From assembly GCA_937928735.1 (NCBI GenBank), contig CALFVF010000003.1, positions 16,373-80,372 on the forward strand: a stretch of DNA of 64,000 nucleotides, in the 5' to 3' direction. This document shows positions 15,292-26,073 of the stretch, in pieces. Origin of the DNA: an uncultured Verrucomicrobiales bacterium (GTDB lineage Bacteria > Verrucomicrobiota > Verrucomicrobiia > Verrucomicrobiales > Akkermansiaceae). Position 1 is the stretch's first letter, and each line of letters starts with the position of its first letter. The notes under the pieces were generated by a model. It was given only the letters and a program-made list of their open reading frames with translations. It did no database searches and was not told the origin of the DNA. Made by a program: the position numbers and the translations under genes.

Positions 15292-17797
15292 GAGTCTGCT
15301 CGGCAAGATAGTGTCTAGCAGCAGCGAGAATATCTTGGGTGGTGACCTTCTCAATAGCCTTCGCTGTCTGCTTGTAGTTTTCTGGTTCAAAACCAAAGAG
15401 ATAGTCAATACTACAAAGACGAGCCATTGCTGCGTGGCTTTGATTAGTGAGTGCTTGTTTGGCTAGCCAAGACGTTTTTACACTGGCGAGTATGCTCTCA
15501 GGCATCCCTTGTTGGCAGATAGTGTGGATGGTTTCTTGGAGTGCCGTTCTGGCTTGCTTAAGCTGTTCTGGTGATGTGCCTAAATAGAATCCAAAGAAGC
15601 CACTGCTGAGACCACGGAACTGGGTGGAAGACACATAGTAGGCGAGTCCGAGTTCTTCTCGAATTTTTGAGAAAAGAGGCCCTGCCATATCAGAGAACCA
15701 GTCCTGGAGGAGGTCAAGGGCAAAGCGGTGTTCGCTATTTAAGTCCGCCCCTGGATAACCGAGAGTCAGAACAGCCTGCTGCTTGGGCAAGTGAAGTGCG
15801 TGCTCACTGGGAGGGGTTATTGTCTGCTGGAATGCAGAGAGAGGTGCTCCCGCAGGAGTGGCAGCGAGTGTCTTTTCTGCGAGATCAATGACCTCACTAG
15901 GATCTATGGAGCCAAAGATAGCACTAACAGAATGAGAAGCTCCCATGCAGCATTGGTGGTGCTCTAGGAGAGTGTTTTGGTCGATGGATTGAAGAGATAG
16001 CTCAGTTCCTAGTCTAGGAATACCATAGCCTTCTTTCGCATAGAGTTCGGACTTGAGCTTACGAAATGCGAGGGATAGAGGGTCTTGCTCTTCTTCTTTG
16101 AGAGCGGTGAGCTGGACTTCCTTTTCGTAGTCAATAATGGCTTGTTCAAAGGCCGGCTGGGCAAGTGTCTCACCATGAATTTGGAGCACCTCTGCAAGAT
16201 CAGGGCTGAGGCAGGAGGAGCCCAGCATCACGGTATTATTGCCAGCAGAGGCACCGATGCTCGCACCGAGAGATTCTAGGGTGTCAGCGATTTCCTGACC
16301 ACTTCTGCGCTGAGTGCCTTTGGTGAGAAGGGTGCTGTGCAGTGTCGAGATGCCTGCGACTTCAGGTGTCTCGGCAATGAGACCACCTTGAGACACTGTC
16401 TGGATAGAGACAGTAGGGATCTTATGATCTTGGCAGAGGAGCAGCCTCATACCATTGGAGAGGGTGTGCTCGATGAGCTCACGAGAGCGCTTGGGTGTAT
16501 GACGCTGCGTTTTGGTTTCTTCGTGGTCTTCGGGGTTAAGGGTGATAAGAGTGAGGTTGTTTTTTCCCATGAGGTGACTCTGGAGCACTCTCAAGATGTC
16601 AGCAGGCTCCACGGACTGGATGGTCTTTAGGTAGTTTTTTGTGAAATTCAGATCTCTGGCCTCATGCCAGTTAGAGGCGAGATCCGTGGCTCTGCCAGAG
16701 GCCGAACTGAGTGTGCGAAACTGCGAGCTCAAGCACATGCGTTTGGCTTTATTGAGCTCTGACTGGATGCTGCTGAGGTCTGTTTCTAACTCTTTTTTGA
16801 GAGAGGAGAGTTCATGGAGAATCGCCTCGTGGAGTGTTTGTTTCTCATCGGGTTCGACTTCCGCACTAATAGCGAAGAGTCCCGTGGGAGCAGTACTTAG
16901 CCAGCTCCAGGCGCCGATGTGGAGGCAGAGGTTCTGCTTTTCTCGAAGGTTCTGATAGAGTCTTGAGGAGTGACCTCCGCCGAGAATGGTGCTGAGTAGA
17001 TCCAGCGGAGCAGAGTCCTTGTGGTGTATGCCTGGAGTAGTCCAGCAGAGATTAAACTTAGAGGCAGCGACAGCGTAGGAAGCGGCTCTCTCTCTGAGGC
17101 CGAGTTGCTTCGGCTGATGCTGGATGTCGGCCTGCTTGGTGAATGCTCTGGGAATATCCTTGGTGAGTTCTTCAAGCTCTTTGAGAATCTCTTCTTTTTG
17201 AAAATCACCCGAAATGGAGAGAAAGACGGTGTCTGGTGTGTAGCGCCCAGTGTGGTAGTCTAACATGTCTTGATAGGTGACTTGATTAAAGAGCTCTAAG
17301 TGACCTATCACTGGGTGCTTGCGACTGTCTTCAGAAAAGACGGTGGAGAACATCAGGCGGCTAGCGCGGTTATCAGGATCATCAAGCCCCATGTCGATTT
17401 CGCGGCGGATGACGTCTTTTTCTTTCTCAAATTCTTCTTTGGGGAAACTAGGGAAAAAGACCATCTCAGTCACCGCCTTGAGGAAGAGTTCGCGGCTGGT
17501 GGCAGGCCCATCAATGTAGTACACGGTTCGCTCAAAGGTGGTGTAGGCATTCCACTGGCCACCTGCTGCCTGCACACTCAGTGAGAGCTCTTCTGAACTA
17601 AAAGACTTGGTGCCCTTAAAGACCATGTGTTCTAACAAATGCGAGACACCTGCTCCCTGGAGTGCACCCTCATGAATACTCCCAGTTTCGACCCAAGCCT
17701 GTGTGCTGATGACAGGGGCTGAGCTATCGGCATCCAATATCACATGGAGTCCATTCTCGAGAATGTGAAGGGTGGCTGAGGTGTCAGGAAATTCCAT
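15263..17797 (-). CDS. M16 zinc peptidase, two-domain
   Basis: Pitrilysin-type metalloprotease of 844 residues with fused N and C halves, as in PqqL-like and processing-peptidase-like proteins. The zinc site is HLLEH near residue 53, followed by the downstream Glu region IRREIDMGLDDP. The C half (from about residue 440) repeats the fold but lacks HxxEH and is structural. I placed the start at the ATG at 17797; a TTG at 17821 would add eight residues. No signal peptide is evident, so it may be cytoplasmic, or exported by another route. Substrate unknown. Confidence 0.9.
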   Translation of the reverse strand: MEFPDTSATLHILENGLHVILDADSSAPVISTQAWVETGSIHEGALQGAGVSHLLEHMVFKGTKSFSSEELSLSVQAAGGQWNAYTTFERTVYYIDGPATSRELFLKAVTEMVFFPSFPKEEFEKEKDVIRREIDMGLDDPDNRASRLMFSTVFSEDSRKHPVIGHLELFNQVTYQDMLDYHTGRYTPDTVFLSISGDFQKEEILKELEELTKDIPRAFTKQADIQHQPKQLGLRERAASYAVAASKFNLCWTTPGIHHKDSAPLDLLSTILGGGHSSRLYQNLREKQNLCLHIGAWSWLSTAPTGLFAISAEVEPDEKQTLHEAILHELSSLKKELETDLSSIQSELNKAKRMCLSSQFRTLSSASGRATDLASNWHEARDLNFTKNYLKTIQSVEPADILRVLQSHLMGKNNLTLITLNPEDHEETKTQRHTPKRSRELIEHTLSNGMRLLLCQDHKIPTVSIQTVSQGGLIAETPEVAGISTLHSTLLTKGTQRRSGQEIADTLESLGASIGASAGNNTVMLGSSCLSPDLAEVLQIHGETLAQPAFEQAIIDYEKEVQLTALKEEEQDPLSLAFRKLKSELYAKEGYGIPRLGTELSLQSIDQNTLLEHHQCCMGASHSVSAIFGSIDPSEVIDLAEKTLAATPAGAPLSAFQQTITPPSEHALHLPKQQAVLTLGYPGADLNSEHRFALDLLQDWFSDMAGPLFSKIREELGLAYYVSSTQFRGLSSGFFGFYLGTSPEQLKQARTALQETIHTICQQGMPESILASVKTSWLAKQALTNQSHAAMARLCSIDYLFGFEPENYKQTAKAIEKVTTQDILAAARHYLAEQTPTVVTVSPQ

Positions 17798-17863
17798 GCG
17801 CCTTTTTTGGCGTAAAGCCAAGAGTGCAACAAGGCGAATCTATGTGCTTAGGAGACAAAAAAA

Positions 17864-17885
17864 CCTCAGGCGAAACCACCTGAGG
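17864..17885 (-). terminator. Rho-independent terminator of argG
   Basis: CCTCAGG / CCTGAGG stem with an 8-base loop, followed on the minus strand by a run of seven T. It lies 59 bases beyond the argG stop. The right flank also has TTTT, so it could work in both directions. Confidence 0.85.
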
Positions 17886-17944
17886 CTTTTAAAATGGGTC
17901 ATGGTGGAAGTGTGATCAGCACATTTTCACCATTAATTCTTATG

Positions 17945-19243
<1,299 letters not shown>

Positions 19244-19298
19244 AGATGTGTGTACTTGTTAAAAGAGTTAGAATAAATAAGGAGAAAATAAAATAAGA

Positions 19299-20150
19299 TC
19301 AGAACATCATGTCGATGAAGTCGTCTTTGATGAAGGGTTTGAATTCGTGGGCTTCTTCCCCATAGCCGACAAATTTGGGCGCGATGCCGAGTTCTTGCTG
19401 TACAGTCACGGCAATTCCACCTTTCCCAGAACCATCGAGCTTGGTGATAATGAGGCCATCCAGTGAGCAGGCTTTGTTGAATTCTTTGGCCTGCTGGAGG
19501 GCATTTCCTCCGGTGGTGGCATCGACCACAATCAAGCGAGTGTGAGGTGCTGAGTCGTCTTGTTTGGCAATGGTGCGGTTGATTTTTGCTAATTCCTCCA
19601 TGAGGTTATGGCGAGTGTGTAGACGCCCCGCTGTGTCGATGATGAGGAAGTCGGCTTTTTCTGAAATGGCTTGTTGGTGAGCGCGGAAGCACACAGATGC
19701 TGGGTCAGCATTGGGCTCGCCCTTCACCATGGGAATCTGGAGTCTCTGTGACCAGATTTCGAGCTGCTCGACAGCGGCAGCGCGGAAGGTGTCCGCAGCA
19801 GCTAAGATCACAGAGTGGCCTTGTTGATTGAGCTGATTGGCGAGTTTCGCGGATGAAGTTGTTTTCCCTGTGCCATTGACCCCGATCACGAGTATCACAT
19901 GGGGCAGGCCATCTACCCGTGGCGTGAGAGGGGTGGCGTCTTCGGGGAGAATGCTTGCGATATGTTGCTTGGTTGTCTGGATGATGTCATCGGCATTGAC
20001 CTTGCGCCCTAGAGCTTTGAGATCATCGACGATGGTCATAGAGAGCTTTGCTCCCAGATCCGCGGAAATGAGATCAGCTTCGAGCTCGTCCCAGTCGACC
20101 TCTGCCTTGTTCGCAATTTTATTATAGAGTTGTTTGAAAAATCCAGCCAT
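19299..20150 (-). CDS. ftsY: Signal recognition particle receptor FtsY
   Basis: SRP GTPase that docks ribosome-nascent-chain complexes at the inner membrane. The NG domain is complete: a short N domain, G1 GVNGTGKTTSSAKLA, ADTFRAAAVEQLE, G3 DTAGRLHTRHNLMEEL, G4 TKLDGSGKGG, and the closing GYGEEAHEFKPF. At 283 residues it lacks the long acidic A domain of E. coli FtsY, as in many bacteria; the N-terminus (MAGFFKQLYNKI) can form the amphipathic membrane helix. Located upstream of argG by about 55 bases on the same strand. Confidence 0.96.
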   Translation of the reverse strand: MAGFFKQLYNKIANKAEVDWDELEADLISADLGAKLSMTIVDDLKALGRKVNADDIIQTTKQHIASILPEDATPLTPRVDGLPHVILVIGVNGTGKTTSSAKLANQLNQQGHSVILAAADTFRAAAVEQLEIWSQRLQIPMVKGEPNADPASVCFRAHQQAISEKADFLIIDTAGRLHTRHNLMEELAKINRTIAKQDDSAPHTRLIVVDATTGGNALQQAKEFNKACSLDGLIITKLDGSGKGGIAVTVQQELGIAPKFVGYGEEAHEFKPFIKDDFIDMMF

Positions 20151-20323
20151 AGATACCTGTTATGAATAAGCGGGATTAGCGCCTTCTTAGTAAAAAGGCA
20201 ACAGCAAAGCCACTCGCTCTCCATTAAGGTGATGTGAGAAAGATATCCTATAGGCTGTGACAAGAGGACAGTGGCAAAGACCAGTGAAGGAGAGGTGCTA
20301 TAGAGGCAGGGTCATTGACTGGA

Positions 20324-21682
20324 TCACCCTTGAGGGGTTAAAGGTGCCGTTTTAGAGATAGGGTTGGCTTTTGGTTCAGCGTTTAAATGAGTTTTTGGGT
20401 CGATCTTGGTGCTGGCTTTTGTCTCATGGGGGGCTCTAGAGGGGAGGTTACCTGGGGGCTTGAGTTTGGTGTCTGCTTGGGCCTTTATTTCGGTCTGTGT
20501 TTCATTCTCTATTTGAGGTGCTCGCTCTATGATTTTCACTTTGGAGCCCTCAGCGACAAATCCTAGCTTTGAGGAGGCGATCTGGACATTGTGTAGCTCG
20601 GGAGCACGTGTGATGATGGCATCTGGTGTAGCCCAGAGTATATCAATGTCGCGGCGGTGGGCTATTTGATCCATAACTGTGATGATACTTGAGCTTCCGT
20701 GGATAATATCGCGAGGGATGACGAGAACATCTTTGAGAGTTTGACCCTGAATCTGGGCGTTTACTACTTGGTTAAATCTCAGAGGTGGTTGGTCGGATTT
20801 GAGACCAAAAGGGTCCTGGATCTCAGCAATGACAAAGAGCTCTCTTGAGGAATTATCGAGCTCTCCCTCTGTACGCACAATCTGAGCCTGCCATCGATAG
20901 GGTTGCTGTGAGAGCGGATCTTTTAGTTCCACAGGGATGGGGCGGTCTTGTTTATGAATTTGGCCGAGGTCAATGAAGTTGAGCTGGCGACTGGAGAGCG
21001 GGAGGCGAATGTGAGCTGTTTCTGTACTATAGATTTCTCCCAGAGTCGTATTTACAGAGATGGTTTGGCCTGGTCCGACCAGCAGGCTGCGGACTCTACC
21101 GTCATAGGGAGCACGTATGTGAGTGCGCTCTAGGTTACGGTGTGCTCTCGTGAGATCTGCTTGGGCGGCTTTGAGATTCGCCTCGGCCTCCTTGAGTTGT
21201 GGGATACGAAGGACTAAATCATTGGGCTCATGATCAAAGCCGATGTCCTCCCAATTACGGCGCGCTTGCTGGGCTCTCGCATTCTCCTGCGCGAGGCTAG
21301 CCTCTGCTCGTGCTAGGTCTGCCTCAGCGGAAATGATTTGTGCTAAGAAATCCTCTGTATCAAGGCTGGCAAGAATATCACCTTTTTTGAAAAAAGCACC
21401 ATTTTGGAAAGAATCGTGAATTTCAATGATTTTACCAGGGACAGAAGAGCTGATGGGGGTGGTGACACTAGTCTGGACAATACCCTGGGTGAGAATATGG
21501 ATCTGATAGTCTATGGGAGCTAGGGAGGTGACAGCTGTCTCGATGACTCGGCGTTTCCCTGAAGAGGGCGCCCTTCGGGAGGGGGCACGTTCCTTGAGCT
21601 CATAGACAGCAAAATGTTCCCATCCTAAGTAGCCGAGGCCAAGAATGATCAATGCCGGTAAGATTCGGAGGAGATATTGCAT
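20324..21682 (-). CDS. HlyD/RND-type membrane fusion protein
   Basis: Periplasmic adaptor of an efflux or secretion system. One N-terminal membrane helix (LLRILPALIILGLGYLGWEHF), a biotinyl-lipoyl-like half (SSVPGKIIEIHDSFQNGAFF, KKGDILASLDTEDF), a long coiled coil of about 80 residues (AEADLARAEASLAQENARAQ onward), then THIRAPYDGRVRSLLVGPGQ, the second lipoyl half, and a beta-barrel. The C-terminal 60 residues are Lys/Thr/Pro-rich and low-complexity. I chose the ATG at 21682; the frame is open to a TTG at 21913, which would add 77 residues with another hydrophobic segment. No RND or ABC transporter is adjacent, so the partner is elsewhere. Confidence 0.82.
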   Translation of the reverse strand: MQYLLRILPALIILGLGYLGWEHFAVYELKERAPSRRAPSSGKRRVIETAVTSLAPIDYQIHILTQGIVQTSVTTPISSSVPGKIIEIHDSFQNGAFFKKGDILASLDTEDFLAQIISAEADLARAEASLAQENARAQQARRNWEDIGFDHEPNDLVLRIPQLKEAEANLKAAQADLTRAHRNLERTHIRAPYDGRVRSLLVGPGQTISVNTTLGEIYSTETAHIRLPLSSRQLNFIDLGQIHKQDRPIPVELKDPLSQQPYRWQAQIVRTEGELDNSSRELFVIAEIQDPFGLKSDQPPLRFNQVVNAQIQGQTLKDVLVIPRDIIHGSSSIITVMDQIAHRRDIDILWATPDAIITRAPELHNVQIASSKLGFVAEGSKVKIIERAPQIENETQTEIKAQADTKLKPPGNLPSRAPHETKASTKIDPKTHLNAEPKANPISKTAPLTPQG

Positions 21683-22028
21683 GGGATGGGTGAAAGGCCG
21701 TGTGATGAGGTAGCGAAAGCACAGAGAGACTGACCAGATAGCTACGTCTAGGAATAACAGAATCTTACGAAATGCCACTGAAAGTTTTTTTAAAAACAGG
21801 CCTTCAAATGAGCATGTCTGCAATGAGGTACTTCGAGTATAGAGATTAGCAGAGATGCCCTCTAGAGCAAAAGGGTCGAAAATGAGTTTGGAGTCATCAC
21901 GGTGGCGAGACAAAATGAGCTGAAATTGCTAGAGGTGACGAGAAGAGACAAAACCATTGATATTTTAGAGAATAGCCAGTAGATCTTGCCCTTGTAGGCA
22001 TAGATAACCATGCACTACATTTGACATT

Positions 22029-24674
22029 ATGAATGAAGAACAGCGTCGTTTAGCCTCCCCACTTGGTTCGAGAAGATCATGGAAAGAATGGGGTCCCTAC
22101 CTCAGTGAACGCCAATGGGGAACGGTTCGAGAAGATTACACACGCAGTGGAGATGCCTGGAATGCGATTAACCACGACATGTCACGCTTCTATGCTTATC
22201 GCTGGGGAGAGGATGGCATCGGGGGCTTTAGTGATCATAATTCAAGGATTTGCTTCTCACTCGCTCTCTGGAATGGGAAAGACACAATACTGAAAGAACG
22301 CCTTTTTGGGCTGAGTAATCCAGAAGGAAACCACGGAGAAGACGTCAAAGAGCTCTACTACTATCTAGATGCCACACCGACACATTCCTATGGTAAAATG
22401 CTCTACAAGTACCCACAGAGTGAGTTTCCCTACTCTAAAATCGTCAATGAGAACCGTAAGCGGGGGAAATTAGACCCTGAGTATGAGATCGAAGACACCG
22501 GTGCCTTTGAAAAGAATCGCTACTTTGACGTGGTGATTGAACACGCCAAAGATTCTCCGCTGGACTGCCACATGCGAATCACCGTGACGAACCGTAGTGC
22601 GGAAGAAGCGCCGATCTGGCTCATTCCTCAAGCATGGTTTAGAAATACTTGGTCTTCAGGAACAATAGACATGGAGGACAAGCCAACCTTACAAAAGGTG
22701 GATGAGCAAACCACAGTTCTTGACCACAAAGACCTCGATTCCTACCTGCTGGACTGCCCAGATGCAGACGAACTTATTTATTGCGAGAATGAGACCAATC
22801 GCAAAATTCTCCAAATTGGTAAAAACAAATCCCAATACCCCAAGGACAGCTTTCACAGGTACCTCTGCGATGGTGACAAGACCGCAGTGAATCCTGAGCA
22901 CAAAGGCACCAAAGTAGGCGCTGTTCACAAACTCGTCATCCCTGCTGGAGAGAGTCGAACCATCCGCATGAGACTACACCCCGTGCAGCTCGCCCAAGAA
23001 GTGGACACGGATGAAGTCTTTGAGAAGCGCATCAAAGAAGCTGACCGCTTCTATAAAGATGTCCAACAAGGTGTACCCGAGGGTGAGCCCCAGAACGTAC
23101 AGCGCCAAGCCCTCGCGGGTCTACTCTGGTCAAAGCAATATTATTATTACAATGTCGCCGAGTGGCTAGATGGTGATTGTAAGAACCCAGCCCCGCCCGA
23201 GGAGCGCAGAAAAGGCCGCAATCACCACTGGCGCCACCTCATTAATGATGAAATTATTTCCATGCCTGATAAGTGGGAATACCCGTGGTATGCCGCGTGG
23301 GATCTAGCCTTCCACTGCATCCCGCTCGCTCTCGTCGATCCAGCTTTTGCGAAGCGCCAGCTCAGAATGATGCTCAAAGAATGGTACATGCACCCCAATG
23401 GTCAGATACCAGCCTATGAGTGGCAACTAGATGATGTGAATCCACCCGTACACGCCTGGGGAGTGCGCCGAGTCTACCAGATGGAGCAGAGGCGCAATAA
23501 AGGGCGCGGAGATCTAGAATTTCTCGAAGAATGCTTCCACAAATTGATGATTAACTTCACATGGTGGATTAACCGCAAGGATGAAAAAGGCAACAACATC
23601 TTCCAAGGAGGCTTCTTAGGCCTCGATAACATCGGAGTCTTTGACAGAAGCTCTGAGCTCCCTACTGGTGGGCACCTCAGTCAGGCAGACGGCACTGCCT
23701 GGATGGCCTTCTACAGCCTACAGATGATGCAGATCGCCCTCGAACTCGCCCTGCATAATCCTGTGTATGAGAAAATTGCGAACAAATTCTTTGAGCACTT
23801 CCTCAGTATCGCAGGAGCGATCACAAGTATCGGGGATGACGGCCAAGGACTCTGGGATGACGAAGAAGGCTTCTTCTATGACATGCTTAATACCCCAGAC
23901 GGCCGTGAAGTCCCCCTCAAGGTGCGCTCTATGGTTGGACTGATCCCACTCTATGCCGTGGAGGTCATCTCCCAGGAGACACTCGTGCGCTTACCTAGAT
24001 TCCACAAGCACGTGCTCTGGGTCTTAGAGAATAAGCCAGAACTCGCTAAACTCGTGCCGTCCGTTGAAGTACCAGGGGAAGGCCGCCGTCGCCTTCTCTC
24101 ACTAGTCGGGCCAAATCGCCTCAGAAGGATTCTAACAAGAGTACTCGATGAAAAAGAATTCCTCTCACCATATGGAATCCGTGGACTCTCCAAAGCCCAT
24201 GAGAAAGACCCCTACGTCTTTGATACGGATGGCATGCACCTCACAGTCAACTACATGCCAGCAGAGTCGAATTCTGACATGTTTGGTGGTAACTCAAACT
24301 GGCGTGGCCCAGTGTGGTTCCCAGTGAACTACTTACTCTTTGAGTCCTTACAAAAATTCCATCACTATCTGGGAGATGACTTCCAAGTCGAACACCCCAC
24401 GGGATCAGGCAATACCTCTAACCTAGCGGAAGTCTCCAAAGACCTAGCCACTCGCCTGACCAATATCTTTATGCCAGGAGAAAATGGAGACCGCCCAGTC
24501 AACGGCCACCAACCACTCTACAATACAGACGGCTTCCATGATAAAATCCTCTTTTATGAGTACTTCGATGGAGATAACGGCCGAGGTATCGGCGCCTCCC
24601 ACCAAACAGGTTGGACAGGCCTCGTCGCTAAACTCGTGCAATCGGTCTATGCGAGTGTTGATATGACGAAGTAG
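22029..24674 (+). CDS. GH63-like glucosidase
   Basis: Large cytoplasmic-looking glycoside hydrolase of 881 residues, with no signal peptide. It resembles the (alpha/alpha)6-barrel enzymes of the GH63/MGH1 group that remove glucose or mannose from short glucosides. Family-like segments are WNAINHDMSRFYAYRWGEDG near residue 40, WYAAWDLAFHCIPLALVDPA near 430 with the catalytic-acid region, QIPAYEWQLDDVNPPVHAWG, GHLSQADGTAWMAFYSLQMM near 550, and NWRGPVWFPVNYLLFESL near 760. A strong hairpin terminator follows. The substrate could be a compatible-solute glucoside or storage glucan; the sequence does not decide. Confidence 0.85.
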   Translation: MNEEQRRLASPLGSRRSWKEWGPYLSERQWGTVREDYTRSGDAWNAINHDMSRFYAYRWGEDGIGGFSDHNSRICFSLALWNGKDTILKERLFGLSNPEGNHGEDVKELYYYLDATPTHSYGKMLYKYPQSEFPYSKIVNENRKRGKLDPEYEIEDTGAFEKNRYFDVVIEHAKDSPLDCHMRITVTNRSAEEAPIWLIPQAWFRNTWSSGTIDMEDKPTLQKVDEQTTVLDHKDLDSYLLDCPDADELIYCENETNRKILQIGKNKSQYPKDSFHRYLCDGDKTAVNPEHKGTKVGAVHKLVIPAGESRTIRMRLHPVQLAQEVDTDEVFEKRIKEADRFYKDVQQGVPEGEPQNVQRQALAGLLWSKQYYYYNVAEWLDGDCKNPAPPEERRKGRNHHWRHLINDEIISMPDKWEYPWYAAWDLAFHCIPLALVDPAFAKRQLRMMLKEWYMHPNGQIPAYEWQLDDVNPPVHAWGVRRVYQMEQRRNKGRGDLEFLEECFHKLMINFTWWINRKDEKGNNIFQGGFLGLDNIGVFDRSSELPTGGHLSQADGTAWMAFYSLQMMQIALELALHNPVYEKIANKFFEHFLSIAGAITSIGDDGQGLWDDEEGFFYDMLNTPDGREVPLKVRSMVGLIPLYAVEVISQETLVRLPRFHKHVLWVLENKPELAKLVPSVEVPGEGRRRLLSLVGPNRLRRILTRVLDEKEFLSPYGIRGLSKAHEKDPYVFDTDGMHLTVNYMPAESNSDMFGGNSNWRGPVWFPVNYLLFESLQKFHHYLGDDFQVEHPTGSGNTSNLAEVSKDLATRLTNIFMPGENGDRPVNGHQPLYNTDGFHDKILFYEYFDGDNGRGIGASHQTGWTGLVAKLVQSVYASVDMTK

Positions 24675-24707
24675 GGTATTATAAGTAGTATCACCTCTCC
24701 TTATTTG

Positions 24708-24739
24708 AACTACCCCCGTTACTTGTAGCGGGGGTAGTT
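24708..24739 (+). terminator. Terminator of the GH63-like gene
   Basis: Perfect 11-bp GC-rich stem AACTACCCCCG / CGGGGGTAGTT with a 10-base loop, 33 bases past the stop codon, followed by ATTTG. Confidence 0.8.
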
Positions 24740-24771
24740 ATTTGTGGGCTAAACACAAAAAAGCTATTTTA

Positions 24772-24798
24772 TACCAACTTAAAAAAACTAACCGGTGT
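24772..24798. repeat. Single-end remnant of the TACCAA...TTGGTA element
   Basis: TACCAACTTAAAAAAACTAA then CCGGTGTTA matches the left end of the 156-bp elements seen at 35741 and 57313, with two or three changes, but there is no core or right end. It lies just after a terminator. Confidence 0.5.
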
Positions 24799-25178
24799 TA
24801 TAAAAGCATCATATTGAAGTGTTATCATCTTTCTATTGTAATGACTCTCAGAACTAACTCACTTTGAGCAATAAGGAATTATTGATATTCTAGGCTTGTG
24901 TCCTATGTCTGATCTAATCGACATTGTCTGCGTGAACTTAGCGATTAAGAGGCGAAATTGCAGTTTTCTTCACTGACCTCATTCAAAGAATAGATTCTAC
25001 AGAGGGCACTAAATCACAGAGGTTGATTGAGCGTGTCTGAAATGAGAGTCTCACGAGATATTCCTAGTTTCTGCTTCTAGAAGAAACGAACCTAATTTCT
25101 TGCAAGATTCTCAATGAGTTGTATGTATTAGTGCGATACGTTTATTCTATAATACAAAAAAATCACGATCTAATCATT
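24799..25178. other. Intergenic leader of the Cys/His repeat protein
   Basis: No gene. TATAAT at 25148-25153 is a good -10 element 26 bases before the ATG; the -35 region (GTATTA at 25125) is poor, so an activator may be needed. No clear ribosome binding site precedes the ATG. Confidence 0.45.
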
Positions 25179-25943
25179 ATGAAACTATTATCATTACTCG
25201 CTTCTAGCGCGTTTCTTACTTCTGTAGCCTTTGCTGGACCTAATGCTGATTGCCCTGATGGACATTGCCCGACTAAGGTAGCCCAGTCAGCTGAAGGCGT
25301 CATTCTTGCTAGCGCAGAAGCAGGAATCGAGTGTGAGAAAGGACATTGCCCGACTAAGTCAGCTCAGTCAGCTGAAGGCGTCATTCTTGCTGGCACAAAA
25401 GCAGGCATTGAGTGCGAAAAAGGCCATTGCCCAACTAAAGCAGGTAAGGACATGGGAGACGCTGCCGTGCTTGCTAGCACAAAAGCAGGAATCGAGTGTG
25501 AAAAGGGACATTGCCCAACTAAAGCTGGTAAGGACATGGGAGAAGCCGCCGTGCTTGCTAGCACAAAGGCAGGAATCGAGTGTGAGAAGGGACATTGCCC
25601 AACTAAAGCAGGTAAGGACATGGGAGAAGCAGCCGTGCTTGCTAGCACAAAAGCGGGAATCGAGTGTGAAAAGGGCCATTGCCCAACTAAAGCTGGTAAG
25701 GACATGGGAGACGCTGCCGTGCTTGCTAGCACAAAAGCAGGCATCGAGTGTGAAAAGGGACATTGCCCGACTAAAGCTGGTAAGGACATGGGAGAAGCTG
25801 CCGTGCTTGCTAGCACAAAAGCGGGAATCGAGTGTGAAAAGGGACATTGCCCGACTAAAGCAGGTAAGGACATGGGAGAAGCTGCAGTACTAGCTAGTAC
25901 GGAAAGCCAAGCTAGCCAGCAGGCTGCTTCCGCTGCGAAGTAA
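25179..25943 (+). CDS. Secreted Cys/His tandem-repeat protein, unknown family
   Basis: Not a family I recognise. A signal peptide (MKLLSLLASSAFLTSVAFAG, residues 1-20) precedes eight repeats that fill residues 24-241. Units 1-2 have 27 residues and units 3-8 have 28. Each holds C-x4-C with an internal GH: CEKGHCPTK, then AGKDMG(E/D)AAVLAST. The tail is Gln/Ala/Ser-rich and there is no other domain. Two Cys and one His per repeat, 16 Cys in all, could bind a metal or form disulfides outside the cytoplasm; this is inference. I chose the ATG at 25179 because it opens the signal peptide; the upstream in-frame start at 25119 does not. Repeats 3-8 are nearly identical in DNA, so copy number may vary between strains. 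Confidence 0.88.
   Translation: MKLLSLLASSAFLTSVAFAGPNADCPDGHCPTKVAQSAEGVILASAEAGIECEKGHCPTKSAQSAEGVILAGTKAGIECEKGHCPTKAGKDMGDAAVLASTKAGIECEKGHCPTKAGKDMGEAAVLASTKAGIECEKGHCPTKAGKDMGEAAVLASTKAGIECEKGHCPTKAGKDMGDAAVLASTKAGIECEKGHCPTKAGKDMGEAAVLASTKAGIECEKGHCPTKAGKDMGEAAVLASTESQASQQAASAAK
25248..25904 (+). repeat. Coding tandem repeats, 81/84-bp units, 8 copies
   Basis: Two 81-bp units followed by six 84-bp units; the last six differ by only a few, mostly silent, changes. Because 84 is a multiple of three, other frames stay open across the array on both strands. Recent unit duplication or recombination is the natural explanation. Confidence 0.95.
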
Positions 25944-25974
25944 TTTCTAGCGCTTACTCGTACAAAAATTTAGC

Positions 25975-26007
25975 AACCACTGGAGCTCAGCTCCCGTGGT
26001 TTTTTTG
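25975..26007 (+). terminator. Terminator of the repeat-protein gene
   Basis: AACCACTGGAG pairs with CTCCCGTGGTT (one mismatch) around CTCAG, followed by a run of T. Typical rho-independent terminator 32 bases past the stop codon. Confidence 0.88.
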
Positions 26008-26073
26008 TACCTTATAGGCGGATGAATGTCATTCGAGAGTTTGATCTCTAGTGTTCTTTTGCTAAGAAGGGGT

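Noticed and set aside
22063..24666. Long antisense or frame-shifted frames within the GH63-like gene
   Set aside because: All are shadows of one continuous 881-codon frame with conserved motifs throughout.
25306..25893. 195-codon frame overlapping the repeat protein
   Set aside because: It is the +1 frame of the 84-bp repeats, without a signal peptide or known motif, and is explained by the repeat period.
25248..25904. Regular repeats suggest a CRISPR array
   Set aside because: The units are contiguous without unique spacers and encode an in-frame protein repeat after a signal peptide.
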